Below are positions 1 to 11,693 of a stretch of DNA of 64,000 bases, in pieces. The position numbers and the translations under genes were made by a program. This DNA is from Bisporella sp. PMI_857 (lineage: Eukaryota; Ascomycota; Leotiomycetes; Helotiales; Helotiaceae): assembly GCA_021307315.1 (NCBI GenBank), contig JAJSPD010000101.1, positions 1-64,000 on the forward strand, read 5' to 3'. The notes below the pieces were generated by a model that saw nothing but the letters and a program-made list of their open reading frames with translations, did not search any database and had not been told where the DNA came from. Within the stretch, counting starts at the first letter, position 1; each line of letters starts with the position of its first letter.

Positions 1-1157
1 TGCTGGCTGTCTTCTACTGTCTGCTTGCAGTCTACGAAACAATTGCATACAGATTTCCAATTTGATTATATCGTCTATATCTGCGTGAAGTTTGTGCAAG
101 CGTCCTGTGTCCCGAACGAAGGTGTCAGGATAAGGTGTATTCGTCGGTTGAAGAGTCAGGTCTACTAATGCCTTCATGACATCCCAGAGGTCGTCCTTTG
201 GTTGAGCCATGAAATCAATATCCGGTAAATTCTTCGCGTTCCTGAACCACGCATATGCCTGCTCAACGTTTACTCTATCCAGAGCAATCTCCCCTCTAAA
301 GAACTTCTGCTCAAAGGGGATTGTGTTTTGGATAAGACCTAGTTTAGAGCGTTTAACCTGGTCATTTGCAACATCCTATAGATAAATCAATAAAATGACA
401 CAACCTTGCTTGTCTCAAAAACTCACCAGCTTCATTACTTCCAAAACTCCAATAGGTTCCGTATACCTAACACAAGCCTTGCAACATTGCCTTCTTGGCT
501 CCCTATACTAATTTGTGAAGCCATTTCATCAACCCAGCCATCTCTCATAGGCGCGCAATGACATTTCAAAAGCTGAGATAACCATTGACTTAATTTTGGT
601 AAATCTGCCACCCCTTTATTAAATTGCTGCATAAGTAGGTCAACATTGAAAGTCTCTTCTACTGACGGCCGATCTCGGTGAGGGACCAGTGTTTCTAATA
701 TCCCTCGAATAGCTCTCAAAGTAGCAGGTAAACACCATTCCACGTTTTCATATGTGCTATTAAAATTCTCTCGGCTTGTAAAGAAGTGAGAAAGTTGTGT
801 TCGCATTAACTCATAAAAGGTATCTCGCTTCTTCACCTCTTCGCTATCTGGATCTAGTCTAAACTTTAGATCTGGATCAAAATTGAGATCATGCCGCAAC
901 TTGGGATCGTGGGGGATTCTATTAACGTTGAGTTCGCTCAATGTCTTCTCAGTCACTGGAGGCTCCAAAAGAGCATATTGACCGAAGCTTGCATGCTTTC
1001 CTTGTAGTAAATGGCGATTATAGGCCCCAGCCAGAAGTAAGTAACAGAATGTTGCAAACAAGTGTCCAATCCTCTGCATCACTGCTTCATCGTCGCCAGA
1101 AGGAGAGTTGGCATGATTCCTTGCTGCTGTAGCGCTGTTCGCACTTTTTTCCCCCAT
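1..1157 (-). pseudogene. TCP11/Sok1-family protein, frameshifted, 3' end beyond left edge
   Basis: The reading frame from ATG 1157 matches the T-complex protein 11 family (yeast Sok1, a suppressor of protein kinase A loss). Family landmarks include PPVTEKTLSELNVNRI, the LPATLRAIRGILETLVPHRD block, VEETFNVDLLMQQFNKGVADL and LLKCHCAPMRDGWVDEM. The frame stops at 435 after GIRNLLEFWK. Supplying one G near 450 would instead continue as GVLEVMKLDVAND, the conserved family sequence. Position 376-426 is then a good intron (donor GTGAGT, acceptor CTATAG), and 375 to 1 stays open in frame (IPFEQKFFRG, VEQAYAWFRNAK). So the gene is recognisable on both sides of a single one-base deletion in a G run. 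The N-terminus, about 60 residues before PPVTEK, is shorter than I expect for filamentous fungi. It may be a decayed paralog or an assembly indel. Family assignment is confident; functional state is not. Confidence 0.8.
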
Positions 1158-3212
1158 CCCGTGTCGTGTTGTATCCTTTTCTTCCAAACCAGCTGCTTAT
1201 CAAATCCTTTCTCCTGGAAATTGGCGTTCTTCGGAGGGAATTGGTGTTCTTCTGGGGAATTGATATTCCTCAAGACTCAAGAACGTGCCGATGGCACCGT
1301 CGGCACGCTGGGATACTGAGACGATGGGAGTAGATATTTTAGCTCCTTGTAATTTATGTTAGTATTATTTCTGTATAAGAAACTACAGGGCTTTCGTGCT
1401 CGTTCTAATGATCATGTAGTTTGGGAAGTCAGGCAGCTGGCTACTGGAAGACTCGGCTGGTACCCACTCCCGAAAACACGCCTATGTTGGTCCAGTACGA
1501 GCTAGCACGTAGAGTAGGACGTACCTTTATATTTTGGGCATTATTAGGTTGATATATCTTAATATTGGAAGCTACTTGTCGCTGTACGATCGCTGTACTT
1601 GGTAGAACGGCTCTTCTTGACTTGAATAGATAAGCTCAGACACGATTTACGCGTGGAATTGCTAGTCGACGACCCATGACTGCAGGCGCCTGTGCGCCCT
1701 TGTCCACAGCGGGATATAGACCTCATAATCACATATCAAGGGTAATTATCGCCCGAAATTAGAATTCACTGTATTGGTCACCGGTGCCACCAGAAACACG
1801 CCCTATACCACATTGCTTAATGCTATCATGACACCGCAGCTGCAAGCGCATAGAAGGCGGGGCTACTCTATCCCAACCCGAGACCTTAAGCGGACACCTT
1901 GCTTCTGGGAACTCACTGAAGGGGCAGATGAAACCGGTACCCATGTACAATATAAAGCTTGGCGGCCGTAGTGGTAACCACATCATACTGAGAAGATTAT
2001 TCCAAGGGTAAAATTATGATACTTTCCAGTCGGGTTACCGTATTCCCTTCTCCACAGCTACCCCACTACGGTTAATTTGTGCCTGTACAAAAGTAGTCTT
2101 AGGTACTACCTGCATAGGATCATATATCCTGAGTTTTGAAGAGGGGTAGTGACATAGAGCAATAGTTCCTTGTCGATACCACGGAATATCGTTTACCAAT
2201 AAGGGCTGCTGGAATTGAGCCGGCATTTATTATTTATTGCATATCGCAGCTGTAGCCTCACCGATATCTTGGGATCTCTTACATACACGTAAGCAACCAA
2301 TCAGGCTATCCCGAGTTTCCCATAACCAGCAAATTGTGAGGAAAGAGGTAGGTGGAACTTTAGATAATATCTCAATATTTTGGGTATACGGCCCCTAGGT
2401 TACGGGGAGATGACATGGCCTTTTCGACTGGGGTGGAGTTCCGTCCCCCGATTGCTTAGAAAGGTGCTAAGATCGGCTGGCTAATAGCTCGTGAACGAAG
2501 TCACCAGGTTCGATTTCAATCGAATCTGTTGAAGCAGGGAGTAATAGCTTGCGGATTTTGAGTAGCAAACCCCTTTCTTTGCCTTCAAACGACGTTCAAA
2601 TAACTCTAGTGCGTTTTCGGAGCGCGTTGGAATGAAATTCCATATGTTGTCGACAGATGTTGGTTGATTTCATACGCCTCCGACTCTCAACTCTGTTACA
2701 GTGGAGACCTTTTTGGCTTCGCAGTATGGATTCACCATCAAAGGCATAGAAAGGAATGCCAAATAACTACGTTAACATAGCATTGATGTTGCGTAGATGT
2801 AGAGTTACGTCACAATTGCGATATGAAGCGTTCCAGTATCCAGGATCTGCTACTACCTGCGTCCCATGGAATGGCTACCAATACACAATCTTAAATCGAG
2901 TTAGGCAGCACATGTACATACGCTTGATAGTGTATCTGAGGAATCAAAGAAAAGATGACGTAAAATTTTCCATTAAATCATACAGAGTTCACGAGATGTG
3001 CAGTAACATACGTACATGTAAAGGTACATGATTGACAGTAAGAGACAAAATGAAATAGCACCAGGTCACAAGTCGTCAGAAAAAAGAGGAAGTATTGGTA
3101 TCAAGATATAATCGAGCACTCATTAATTTCACCATCTGATCGCAGATATTCATATAACTTCTAAATATTACGCCAAGCCATTAATCGATTTGGGTTCGCC
3201 ATAAATCACTTA
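1158..3212. other. intergenic, no gene recognised
   Basis: No recognisable coding signal, RNA gene or transposon end was found. Only short ORFs occur. One at 2035-2226 (minus, 63 codons, ATG start) reads fairly protein-like but lies between stops, has no recognised motif and no obvious splice partner. Confidence 0.4.
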
Positions 3213-4958
3213 TTAATACCGTTTTTCTTCGTAGCCTCTGCCCTTGGGTGGTTTGCGATACCAGTCCTCACGGGCTCGCCCCGATGCCTTTCCCTCTCCG
3301 AGAATGACTCTCTTCTCTTGTGGCTTATCCCAGCGTTTTGCATTTCGATGTTCGCCACGTGGTATTTGAGACGTAGATGTAGATGCTGTGAATCTAGAAT
3401 CGCTGTGGACCTTCGGTAACGGGCTACCAGCCCGCCCCGGAGAATATGTTTGGCTTGCGTTGCTTTGTGTTCGGTGATGTCGGTTCTCGCTTGGTAACCT
3501 GGCATCTGGTGTTTCTCTTCTTTGGCTTGTCGAGTTTGTACGACTGAGTCGAGGCCCAGAGTTGAGACTTGTCCCCTTTGTATAAACCTTGCAGCAACCT
3601 GGCTGGGCGGTATATGGCTGACGTTCACGTTCAGTCTTGACATTTCCATCCTCGTTGCTGGATGTCGAAACATCGGAGGGGACCGATGGTGCTCCAGAGT
3701 ATGGTTTGCGCTCCCGCTCTATTTGTTTTGATTGAGGGGGTGAGACTGTTGCTTGGTGTATTTCAACAGGTCGCTGTTGACGAGTGTTCGTCGTAGGAAC
3801 TGCTGCAATAGGCGAATAACGGCTGCGGGTCGGTGATGAGATAGAAGCCTTTCGTCTTTTTGTACTTCCTATATCTTCAAAAAAGTTGGCCACGACTGTT
3901 TCAATCAACGTCTTCGGGCCGCGGTCTTCTTTTTCTGGTAACAAATGTCTCGAAATCTGCTTAGGAAGACGTTCTACCTTTCCCTCGGTTAGCCCATCGG
4001 CATCAATAGGAAGGTCTAGAACAGCCTTTTCCAGCCGTTTAGCTTCTTGATCAGGGTATGCCATTATATGGAGGCTCATCCAACCTAACAAATAAGCTCA
4101 GCCATTACAAAAAGTCTCACAGCCTGCGCTCTTATTCGATGACTTACGAGCGAATCCTACAGGAGTTAGTGCTGGTGCCCACTCTCCCCCCTCTGGAACC
4201 AAGTAGTACTGGCAGTCTAAATCGTGATATAGCCTTGAAATTTGCGCATACGATTGAGCCTTAAATATAGCTACAGTGCGTAAGCGTGTATCAGTATAGT
4301 CATATAATCACTACTCACACGTATAATGGTGCTTTTCCGATTCTAGAGCAACTAGTCGTTAAGTTAGTATTAAGCATCTCGAACTCTTGCCAATTAAACA
4401 TACAATTACTATAGTAAGTGTACATCTTGACCAGTGTAACTAGGATACTCCTTTTCGGGTTGAATTCAACGATCTGGATATTTTAGTACATGCTTCTATA
4501 AACTGTTGTCATGAACGGACCATATGATTCGCAAGACCCAGTAAGAACTTGCCTAGCCTCGTTGTTGGACTGCCGTTGCTATCGAACAGCGTTCCCCATT
4601 TCTTGTCTATCGTTGATAGCTCGAGTGGCGAGAATGTTGGTTCGGGGGGGTGTGTTAGCTTGGTAGGTTGTGCCGGAGAGGGAGGGGTATAGACTTTTCG
4701 ACCAGTTGGGAGTGGAGACGGTGTTGATGATGATCTCGTCGACGAATAATTGCATTGCAGTGGTGTTGCTTCTGGCTGGCTGTCGACCGGAGTGCCAGTT
4801 TGCTCAAAATGCTCCATCACTATAATGAATATCAATACAAGGCTGGCAGAGGAAGACCTATGTAGCCTACATTCTTTCTTGACAATTTGGGTAATAACAA
4901 CAATGAGATCTGGCGATACGTCGTGCTCTGTGGAATCCGAGCACTCTGGCACCGACAT
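3213..4958 (-). CDS. DUF7514-like fungal protein, four exons, about 524 aa
   Basis: Four exons join in frame: 4958-4521, 4473-4321, 4259-4148 and 4084-3213, giving 525 codons with the stop. ATG 4958 sits in a good context (TCAAAATGTC). Exon 1 has a Ser/Pro-rich leader and ends with KKWGTLFDSNGSPTTRLGKF and LLGLANHM. Exon 2 continues FNPKRSILVTLVKMYTYYS. Exon 3 has ISRLYHDLDCQYYLVPEG, and exon 4 starts WMSLHIMAYPDQEAKRLEKA. This order (WGxLFD, LANH, a PKxSxxVTxxKM motif, LYxxLxCQYxLV, WM..AxPDxE) is what I associate with fungal DUF7514 proteins. The long C-terminal half is low-complexity, rich in Ser, Pro, Arg and Lys, and probably disordered. Introns are 47, 61 and 63 nt. The first donor reads GTCCGT and the second GTGTGA, both weak, while the third is GTAAGT. 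Function is unknown, and the family name is from memory. Confidence 0.62.
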
Positions 4959-7633
4959 TTTGACTTATTTCGTCTAATAAAAATAAATTTTGGTTAACTG
5001 GAAGTGATAGCTATGCGCTGCGGGGTGTGGAGAGTTGCAGTCTCTTTTTGTAGCCCCTTCGCGAGCTGCCAGGTGAGGCTCTGCGGTTATATCATCTGTC
5101 TGCTGAGCCTCTTCGTGTGGGCGTTACTATGAAAATAGGTGCTATAGCTGTCACTAGCATGGGCGGGGATGATGCATGTTTAGCTACTCGGTGTGGAATC
5201 TGTCACATCGTTGTTGGCGACGCGGAAAGGATGAGGCTTTGTTTGTTGTAAGGGGATTTCCAGAACTACATTTTAGTGTGTTAATAGTAGGTGCTATACA
5301 AGGTGATGAGAGCTTAAAATCGGTGATAGCTATTCTCTAGAAATAAAGTGAAAGTCTCCACGGGTGGTGCGATTTTGCTTTTTTAAGATTCTGTGAGGCT
5401 GGATTGCCTGCCTTGCGTAAGCTATCCGCAGAGTGTGACAGCAGGCTGGCCCAGGGGCATGATGGGCGGGAAAACTGTCACGAAAGTCTGACACATGGTT
5501 AGGTCGGAGGCGCTTTATTGATTATTTCTTATATCGTACGTGCATGTGTCGGGAAGGAGCATTGCGCGACCATACGATACCGGGTGTCAGCTTTGCGCAT
5601 TGACGTCTTAAATCGAACTAGAAATTTTATTATTATTTTTCTTCCCGGCGGAAAGTCCATAAACTGCAACCTTGAATCTTTTCTTCCCATGCGCATGTTC
5701 ACGGTGCACTTAGTGCTATATCCCTTCTTCATTATCGACATTTTCTCTTAGTTTTTATCGCACAATTCACTCTAGAGTTCATGCCCAAACCAAATATCAC
5801 CAGTACCAAGCCGCTCAGTGCGTGACCAGCCCCATAGATTAACTCTCCCAATTCATTATAAGGTCTCAATATCATCTTATGGACCCCGAAGCAGCTCTTG
5901 TCCCTCTTCACAAGAAGTCCCGTTTTTATATCCAGCTTGAAGGAGGTATTTGCGTTCGAGATAGATTTCTGGCAATGTGTAATTTCCCAGGTCAAAGTAA
6001 TCCATGGCGATATGGTAATGGCGGACGTGTCGCCCGAATAAACCAAGAGCTTATTGAGACAAGTCTTGAAAAGAATTAAACATAACTGTCTGGGGTGAGA
6101 AAACGTTTGGACGATGCTCATGCTTTATAGTACAAGTTATGCTATACGCTAGAGCATAAAGAAAGATCCAACTATAAGTAGGAGGACTGCTTTAGATGCT
6201 GAGAGAGACTAGGCGAGATGGGTATGGGGGGGTCTTAATTACTTTTGATCTAGACCTATCTTCTGAGCGTTAAGATTCCATCTAGATAATTTCTCAGCTT
6301 AATATGTGTTAAGCCTTTTAGATTTAATAGATAATTGTGGGTATATATTGACCACCAAGTCAGTCGTATGACTCACACGTGGCACGTGATGGCGCACGTG
6401 CCACCCCAACCCCTATACCTTAGAACGTAGAGTAGAACTCAATACAACAACAATTACCATATCCACCAAGAGCAAGAGCACGGCCTATAAGCTGTGCCTT
6501 TTGCCCCGTGGAAGGTAAGAACACAGCGAAACCATCAATAATCGGCGTTCCAAAAAGTGTTGAAATAACATTATGATTCGACTCTTGTCCGGACCTTTAT
6601 ATCTGTGCTAGTCATTAGTAGCGTTGCAACCCGTGGAACTTATCATTCTATGGAAAAACTCGGAATCTTTATATGTGTCGTAAGACGTTAAATCCGCAAT
6701 CCGTTCTTCGGATGACTCGCTTTGCAGCCTGGGGTCACCCGAATTTGCCTTTGGGAGAGCAATCATGCTAGATAAACCAGACACCTCCATTCTTTGCGTC
6801 TACAGAAGGAACGAATGCAAGGAGACATACGAAGATTAAGGAGTAAAATTAAATTCAGGCGGCCAAACCATTAGTGATAGCTGGTGTAAATACCAATGGC
6901 CTATTTATTCATATAGCTTCCTTTTATATTTGAGCTATGGCTCAGCGTCTCGATAGAAGCGCCAGTCCGCCCAATTTCGTCAACCGGAATTTGGTATCGA
7001 AGATAATCATATTCCCAATGTGCCCCGGCAGTCGTCCAGGGGGAGCTTCATCCGCAGTGGGACAGCAAATCCCAGACACGATCGGGCGGGCGGGCGAGGT
7101 GTATTATTGGTGGCAAATCGATACCTACGTAGTGGAGACACACCTATGTCTGCGACGTTGATAAGGGTAAGACTTTCAGGTCAGTACGGACGAAAATTTC
7201 CCTCAATTCCTTCAACTTTCTTCCCTGATCTGCATCCCAAAGTTACGACGGAATAGAGGCAGGGTTGTCGGGACAGCACCAAAGGCAAGTGAATTCCACC
7301 AGATCCGGCCTTACCAAGGTAAGATTACTAATAAGGATGTATAGTCCAAGGGTACACTTATAAAGTCGACGACCTTGTCCAGGTGTATCATGTGCAGAGC
7401 CGCCCCGGTAAAATAAGTAGCAAGAATTATGCCAATTATGACCAGCGGTTCTCTTTCGCAAAGATAAGACAACTATGGCCGGGGGAAGTTCTGGTAAAAA
7501 TATCCTGTTGTATCATAGAACAGCTTGCTAACTGTCCATATTAAGTATTTATACTAGCCCGAAGAGCTTTAGATGCGAGAGACAATCTTATCATAGCGTC
7601 TGGGAGTTGATTAGATCATATCACTGGCAAGTT
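4959..7633. other. intergenic, no gene recognised
   Basis: Short overlapping ORFs lie on both strands (for example 5732-6121 minus and 5879-6079 plus) without motifs or convincing splice sites. A CACGTG-rich palindrome at 6376-6404 is listed separately. An ATG-started 60-codon ORF at 6608-6790 (minus) has no recognised content. Confidence 0.4.
6376..6404. promoter_or_regulatory. perfect 10-bp inverted repeat with three CACGTG boxes
   Basis: The half-site GTGGCACGTG at 6379-6388 is mirrored exactly at 6395-6404 around a 6-nt spacer. Three copies of CACGTG lie at 6376, 6383 and 6395. CACGTG is the E-box bound by fungal bHLH regulators. No convincing gene starts close by, so a regulatory role is inference; it could also belong to an unrecognised repeat. 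Confidence 0.35.
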
Positions 7634-7922
7634 ATGTCTGTTAAATCACTGAATGGCATGGTAGAGATCAATCATTGGGACGAAGGAAAAAAAGACGATC
7701 GATTCTGGCGCCAGACATATAGAATGAAGACTCAAGAGTTGTCAGTAAGTATCCTTTTTCAGAGTTACTTGGACATTGCTAATTTAACAGAATCTCAAAG
7801 CACACTGCGTCTGCAATGGGCCATCCAATCCCGATATACCAAATTTTATATGTGACCGCCACGGCTGCGTATGCTGCGCCACAATTCCTGCCTGGAAAGG
7901 AAATACAGAGATCTTGATATAG
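7634..7922 (+). CDS. small Cys-rich protein, two exons, unrecognised
   Basis: Exon 1 (7634-7744) starts at ATG in MSVKSLNGMVEINHW and ends MKTQELS. A clean 46-nt intron follows (donor GTAAGT, branch GCTAAT, acceptor AACAG, 7745-7790). Exon 2 (7791-7922) continues in frame for 43 codons to TAG. The second exon contains HCVCNG and CDRHGCVCCATIPAW, giving two CxC/CxxC-like pairs that suggest metal or disulfide binding. The frame is also open upstream of the ATG to 7532, so an earlier start or exon is possible. I do not recognise the family. The precise splice and residue composition argue for a real gene or a recent remnant of one. Confidence 0.42.
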
Positions 7923-10551
7923 GGTTCGAGGCGCCTTCCAAGTCGGCGGAGATCTTGCAAGGGGCCCGAGGGCTTTGGATAAAGATTTTACGAGGAGACG
8001 AGGAGTTCTCGATATTTTAGTGTCTTTTTCTACCGATGCGGGACTCCTATCTCTCTAGAGGACGCGGTCCCGGAGTGGTCCGAACGCAACAGGTATTTCT
8101 ATTTGAAGGGTGAGGGTAAACTAAAATTAACCCGAACTTAGTCTCGGAAATACTTTACGACAAATCTAGATAATGAAATTTACCGGAACTTCAACTCCGC
8201 AAATTTGCTCTGTCTTCTTTCTATTCACATTCTTTCGAGAGCCGAGCAAAGATCTTTTCTGTTAGAAATTTTGGATATGGCAAAGGAAAGCTCAAGTGGG
8301 TGAAAGTCTAAGTCGTTGAAGAGAAGTATGATTGCTAGAAGACAGCATCTAAAACTCCTGTAAATTTTTGCTAGTAACTAATGTCTTTATCTTTGGCTGA
8401 CTCTGATAGTATCACTCTATTTGATGATTTGCGCAATTATTCCTCGCAGTGCGAGACTGCTCAGAAAACACCTTCCATAGACAATCTCTTACTCTACCAT
8501 ATTTGGCTCGCTCCATCATTGATCAGCGCAAATTCGCACCGTATCCCCTAACACAATGTCACACCTGGACACGGTAGGAAATTTGGGCCAACTGCACCTA
8601 AGGCTCCGCACCGGGCGAGGAGGAATATCCTGTTCCCGAATCCGATCGATGAGGTTTGGACGGTAAACAGATCATTGGATGTTTCACAACCATTTTAGGC
8701 AGAGACATCGTTGAACTCTGTTTAGCATAGTGCACGTTCATGGGGAAATGGAGGTACACTCAAGTTTATCAGATCAGGTCAAAAAAGTAGTGCATTTCAA
8801 CCAACAGAGTGAATTCAAGCCGCTTTGGGAAGGTGACCTAGTATTGATTAAGCTTGGTGGGAAGCGCCGAGCTCTACAGAAAGGACAGCTTCGAGTACCC
8901 AGAAAGTTGGAAAAACTTTGCGCTTTCTGGGACACTTTGACGGAATGCCGCTTGCTAGAGTCAGAAGAAGGATTGTCGGCACGAAGCTACATAGATACGA
9001 CACGCGGCTATTTGTCCTAACAAGAAAATCTCAACTTACCCAGAGAAACTATGAATTAGTGGGAATGAAGAAGCTTTCAGGGAGATGATAATTAAATGTC
9101 AAAAGAAAAAGAGAAAAAGGGAACGAGCTGGCAAGGACAAATCGACTCATCGAGGACCAGAAAGGAAGGAGGAGGGAAATAAGTGAGTACAATTAGGAAA
9201 GGCGAAATTGAAAGGAGTGAGGTGGGTAAGAAGAGGGAGACGCATTTCTGAGAACCGTAAAGGTCTTCCGTTGATATATGTAAGTCAGCTATGTAGATTG
9301 TGAAGTGGTTAGAATGGGCCAATGTCATCACTTTTAACTGCAAGTTGTGTAGGTTTCTACGGGTGAGATATTGCATAGGTTGAATTCTCAAAACTAAGGT
9401 GTGCTATTGATATTTGTGAAGCGAATTAAGGTAACGACGCCTCTAAGGCTGAATGAAATCTGATGAATGTATTTATGCCATGGTGTGGGATAATTGGAGT
9501 TTGAGTGGATTCTTATAGACAACGGAAGGGAGCAGTCTGGCTGCCCTGTTGTATAGCGACCGAGACAGCATTGTCCCTCTACGTTCATAGCAAGCTGAAG
9601 AAAAGCGTGTTTGTGTAAAAGTAAAAGAAAAGCAGGCGGACCATATGACCAAAAGGCTGAGGTTCTGATAGGGGCTCTGGTAGTTGTGTATGTCCTTCTT
9701 TCCGAGCTGGCAATGTTGGGGCCGCGCGTTCGTAAGGTGCTATCATCTCAGATGGCGAGTCGCTGTCATCTGCAGCGTCAAGATCTCCTCTTCCTGGATT
9801 CGCCTTATTCTTCCCCCTTTTGTTCTCATTGATCCCAGGCGGAGATCTGGAACCCCAATCACATCATTAGCTTCTCAGGTGAGTTCATCGCAGGTTTTGC
9901 AAGTTGAAGCCTTTGCTCACCATTCCAAGGGATGCGGACGATGTTTTTGACAACGTTCGCATTTTTCTAGCCACTCACGGTCCTCAGGAGAGCACTATAT
10001 CCTTCAGTCCACTCCTGTGAATATTGCTTGATTGTAGATCATCGGCCCGTTTCCGAAATGTTATAATTGCCCAATACATTGGAAACTGCTTTGCCCTAGG
10101 GAACTTCTTTGCAGTCTTGTAGGGGGTATGTTCGGGGGGGCGTGTCACGCGTTTTCACACAAGAAACAGTTGCTTTCCCCAAGCAATTCGGTACTGGGCT
10201 TGTAACTTGAGCGCCACCTTTGAACACATTGGTGTGCTCAACACACTGGAAAGAAGCTTATCACACGGGAACACAGCTTCGGGGCATATATCTTACCTTC
10301 TTCCTCGCGTCGCGACATTGCCTGCACTTCCGCAGACCCAACTTCTGGCGCTTACCTGTGTTACCATCTTCCTTGTAGCCGTCGTCCATAGTATCGGCGC
10401 TCTAGCAACTTCGTATTTCTTGGAATAGATCACCTTTTCTCAGTGTATGTTGAAATTTCAACATTGCTCTGGTCGACAATTTCGAGCGGCCGCAGAACAG
10501 ACAATAAAGCACATAGTTAAGCAAGCGCTGTCGAATTGGATTACTTAAGGT
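7923..10551. other. intergenic, no gene recognised
   Basis: The plus frame ending at 9018 (about 96 codons, GTG start) has no recognised motif. The tract from about 9090 to 9240 is strongly purine-rich on the plus strand. Nothing else could be supported. Confidence 0.4.
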
Positions 10552-11693
10552 TACAGTGCCCCACCAAAAGTCTTCGCGTAAATCACATAAATTCGCGTCT
10601 CGCGATCAATTGATTTTCAACCCTTTTGCAACAATCATACAATATGCCTACTTCACGTATCCCTCTAGGCCCTATATCTTCAAATAAGGTCAAAAAGAAG
10701 CCTTTAATTCCTCACAAAAGAGGCCAAATCATTGGGGTGCGTTATTCGGCCATAAACCCGACGAGATCGCGAGGGTCCTAAATGAGCCTGAATCGACTGT
10801 TCGCAGCACCTTAAAAATCGACTCACTACGCAACGAAGGAGAATCTTTACCTCGCAGCGGCCGGCCAAAATATTGGAACGAGTATCACGTACGTCGTCTT
10901 GCAAGGCACGTACGCCAACATCCAAAACACACGTACAACGAGATTCGGAAGGAGATGGACTGGGAATACAGCGATTCTACCTTGAAGCGTATGCTCAAGC
11001 CGTCTGGCATCTATAACTGGCGTTGCAAAAATCGTCCGGCCCTTACACCTGAAATAGCTCGAAAAAGGTATCTTTGGTGCAAAGCTCGAGAGAAATGGAC
11101 CCTCGACGACTGGAGAAAATACATGTGGAGTGATGAGTGTTCTGCAGAGCGCGGAAAGGGCCGCGCAGGGGAATGGTGCTTTCGTACGGCTGCTGAAAAA
11201 TGGGAACCACGCATGGTATCAACGTACGCTAAAAGCAGATATATATCAGTAATAGTATGGGCTTATTTTCGGTTTATTGCTGGAAAGATTCAACGGTCTG
11301 GTTATACTTATTGAACCGTGACTTTGAAGCAAAAAAGCATGGCTACTCTGCACGCTCGTACCTCGAAGTACTCGAAGATCAATTAGGAGAAGATGCTATT
11401 GAAGCTTTAGAAAACGCTTTGATTGAAATCTGGGACTTATTGCCTGATAGTTTATTTGAACAGCTTGCGAATAGTATGCCATACAGAGTTGCGGTGGTGA
11501 TCAAAGCAAATGGGTGGCATACAAAATACTAGGGAATTCAACGGTGGAGCACATGAAATTGGCCTTATTTGCCACTTATTTGCAATCAAAATTAAATCAA
11601 TTGAATAAGTGGTTGTAAAGTTATTTAATAAATTGTTGGTAGGTGTCGGAATTGATTTTGGTGTTCCGCGAAGACTTATGACCTAGTACTGTA
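10552..11693 (+). mobile_element. Tc1/mariner-type element, internally deleted
   Basis: The left end begins TACAGTGCCCCACC (10552), and the right end finishes CTAGTACTGTA (11693). The two ends share an inverted CGCGAAGACTT block (right copy 11667-11677), with the outermost bases partly diverged at the right. TA lies at both borders, as expected for this superfamily. The element is about 1.14 kb, shorter than a full-length Tc1-type element because the transposase has lost an internal segment. Confidence 0.82.
10644..11532 (+). pseudogene. Tc1-type transposase, frameshifted and lacking the catalytic centre
   Basis: The plus strand reads as a Tc1-family DDE transposase. It opens with ATG 10644 (MPTSRIPLGPISSN), then the HTH region ARVLNEPESTVRSTLK and GESLPRSGRPKYW, then MDWEYSDSTLKRMLK and WTLDDWRKYMWSDE. 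A base is missing near 10750, where the frame must shift to keep HKPDEIARVLNEP. A second shift is needed near 11310 to reach LLNRDFEAKKHGYSARSYLE. After LEVLEDQLG the protein jumps directly to EDAIEALENALIEIWD and ends GWHTKY. I judge that roughly 100 residues are missing, including the QDGAxxH and SPDLNPIE blocks that carry the second and third catalytic acids. It cannot encode an active enzyme. Confidence 0.85.

Noticed and set aside
2480..2540. tRNA-like AGGTTCGATTTC motif
   Set aside because: The flanking bases do not form the required stems and no matching D-arm or acceptor was found.
5732..6121. 129-codon minus frame
   Set aside because: Overlapped by an equally long-looking plus frame; neither shows motifs or a coding bias I can trust.
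7195..7222. Similarity of CCCTCAATTCCTTCAACTTT to the conserved small-subunit rRNA primer site
   Set aside because: Only about 17 of 21 positions fit and none of the neighbouring conserved rRNA sequence is present, so it is probably chance.
9092..9391. 99-codon minus ORF rich in Leu, Phe and Ser that looks membrane-like
   Set aside because: It is the complement of a purine-rich tract, which produces such translations automatically; no gene signals surround it.
10207..10428. 73-codon plus frame with a hydrophobic C-terminal segment
   Set aside because: It starts with TTG, has no ATG in frame, no motif and no splice partner.
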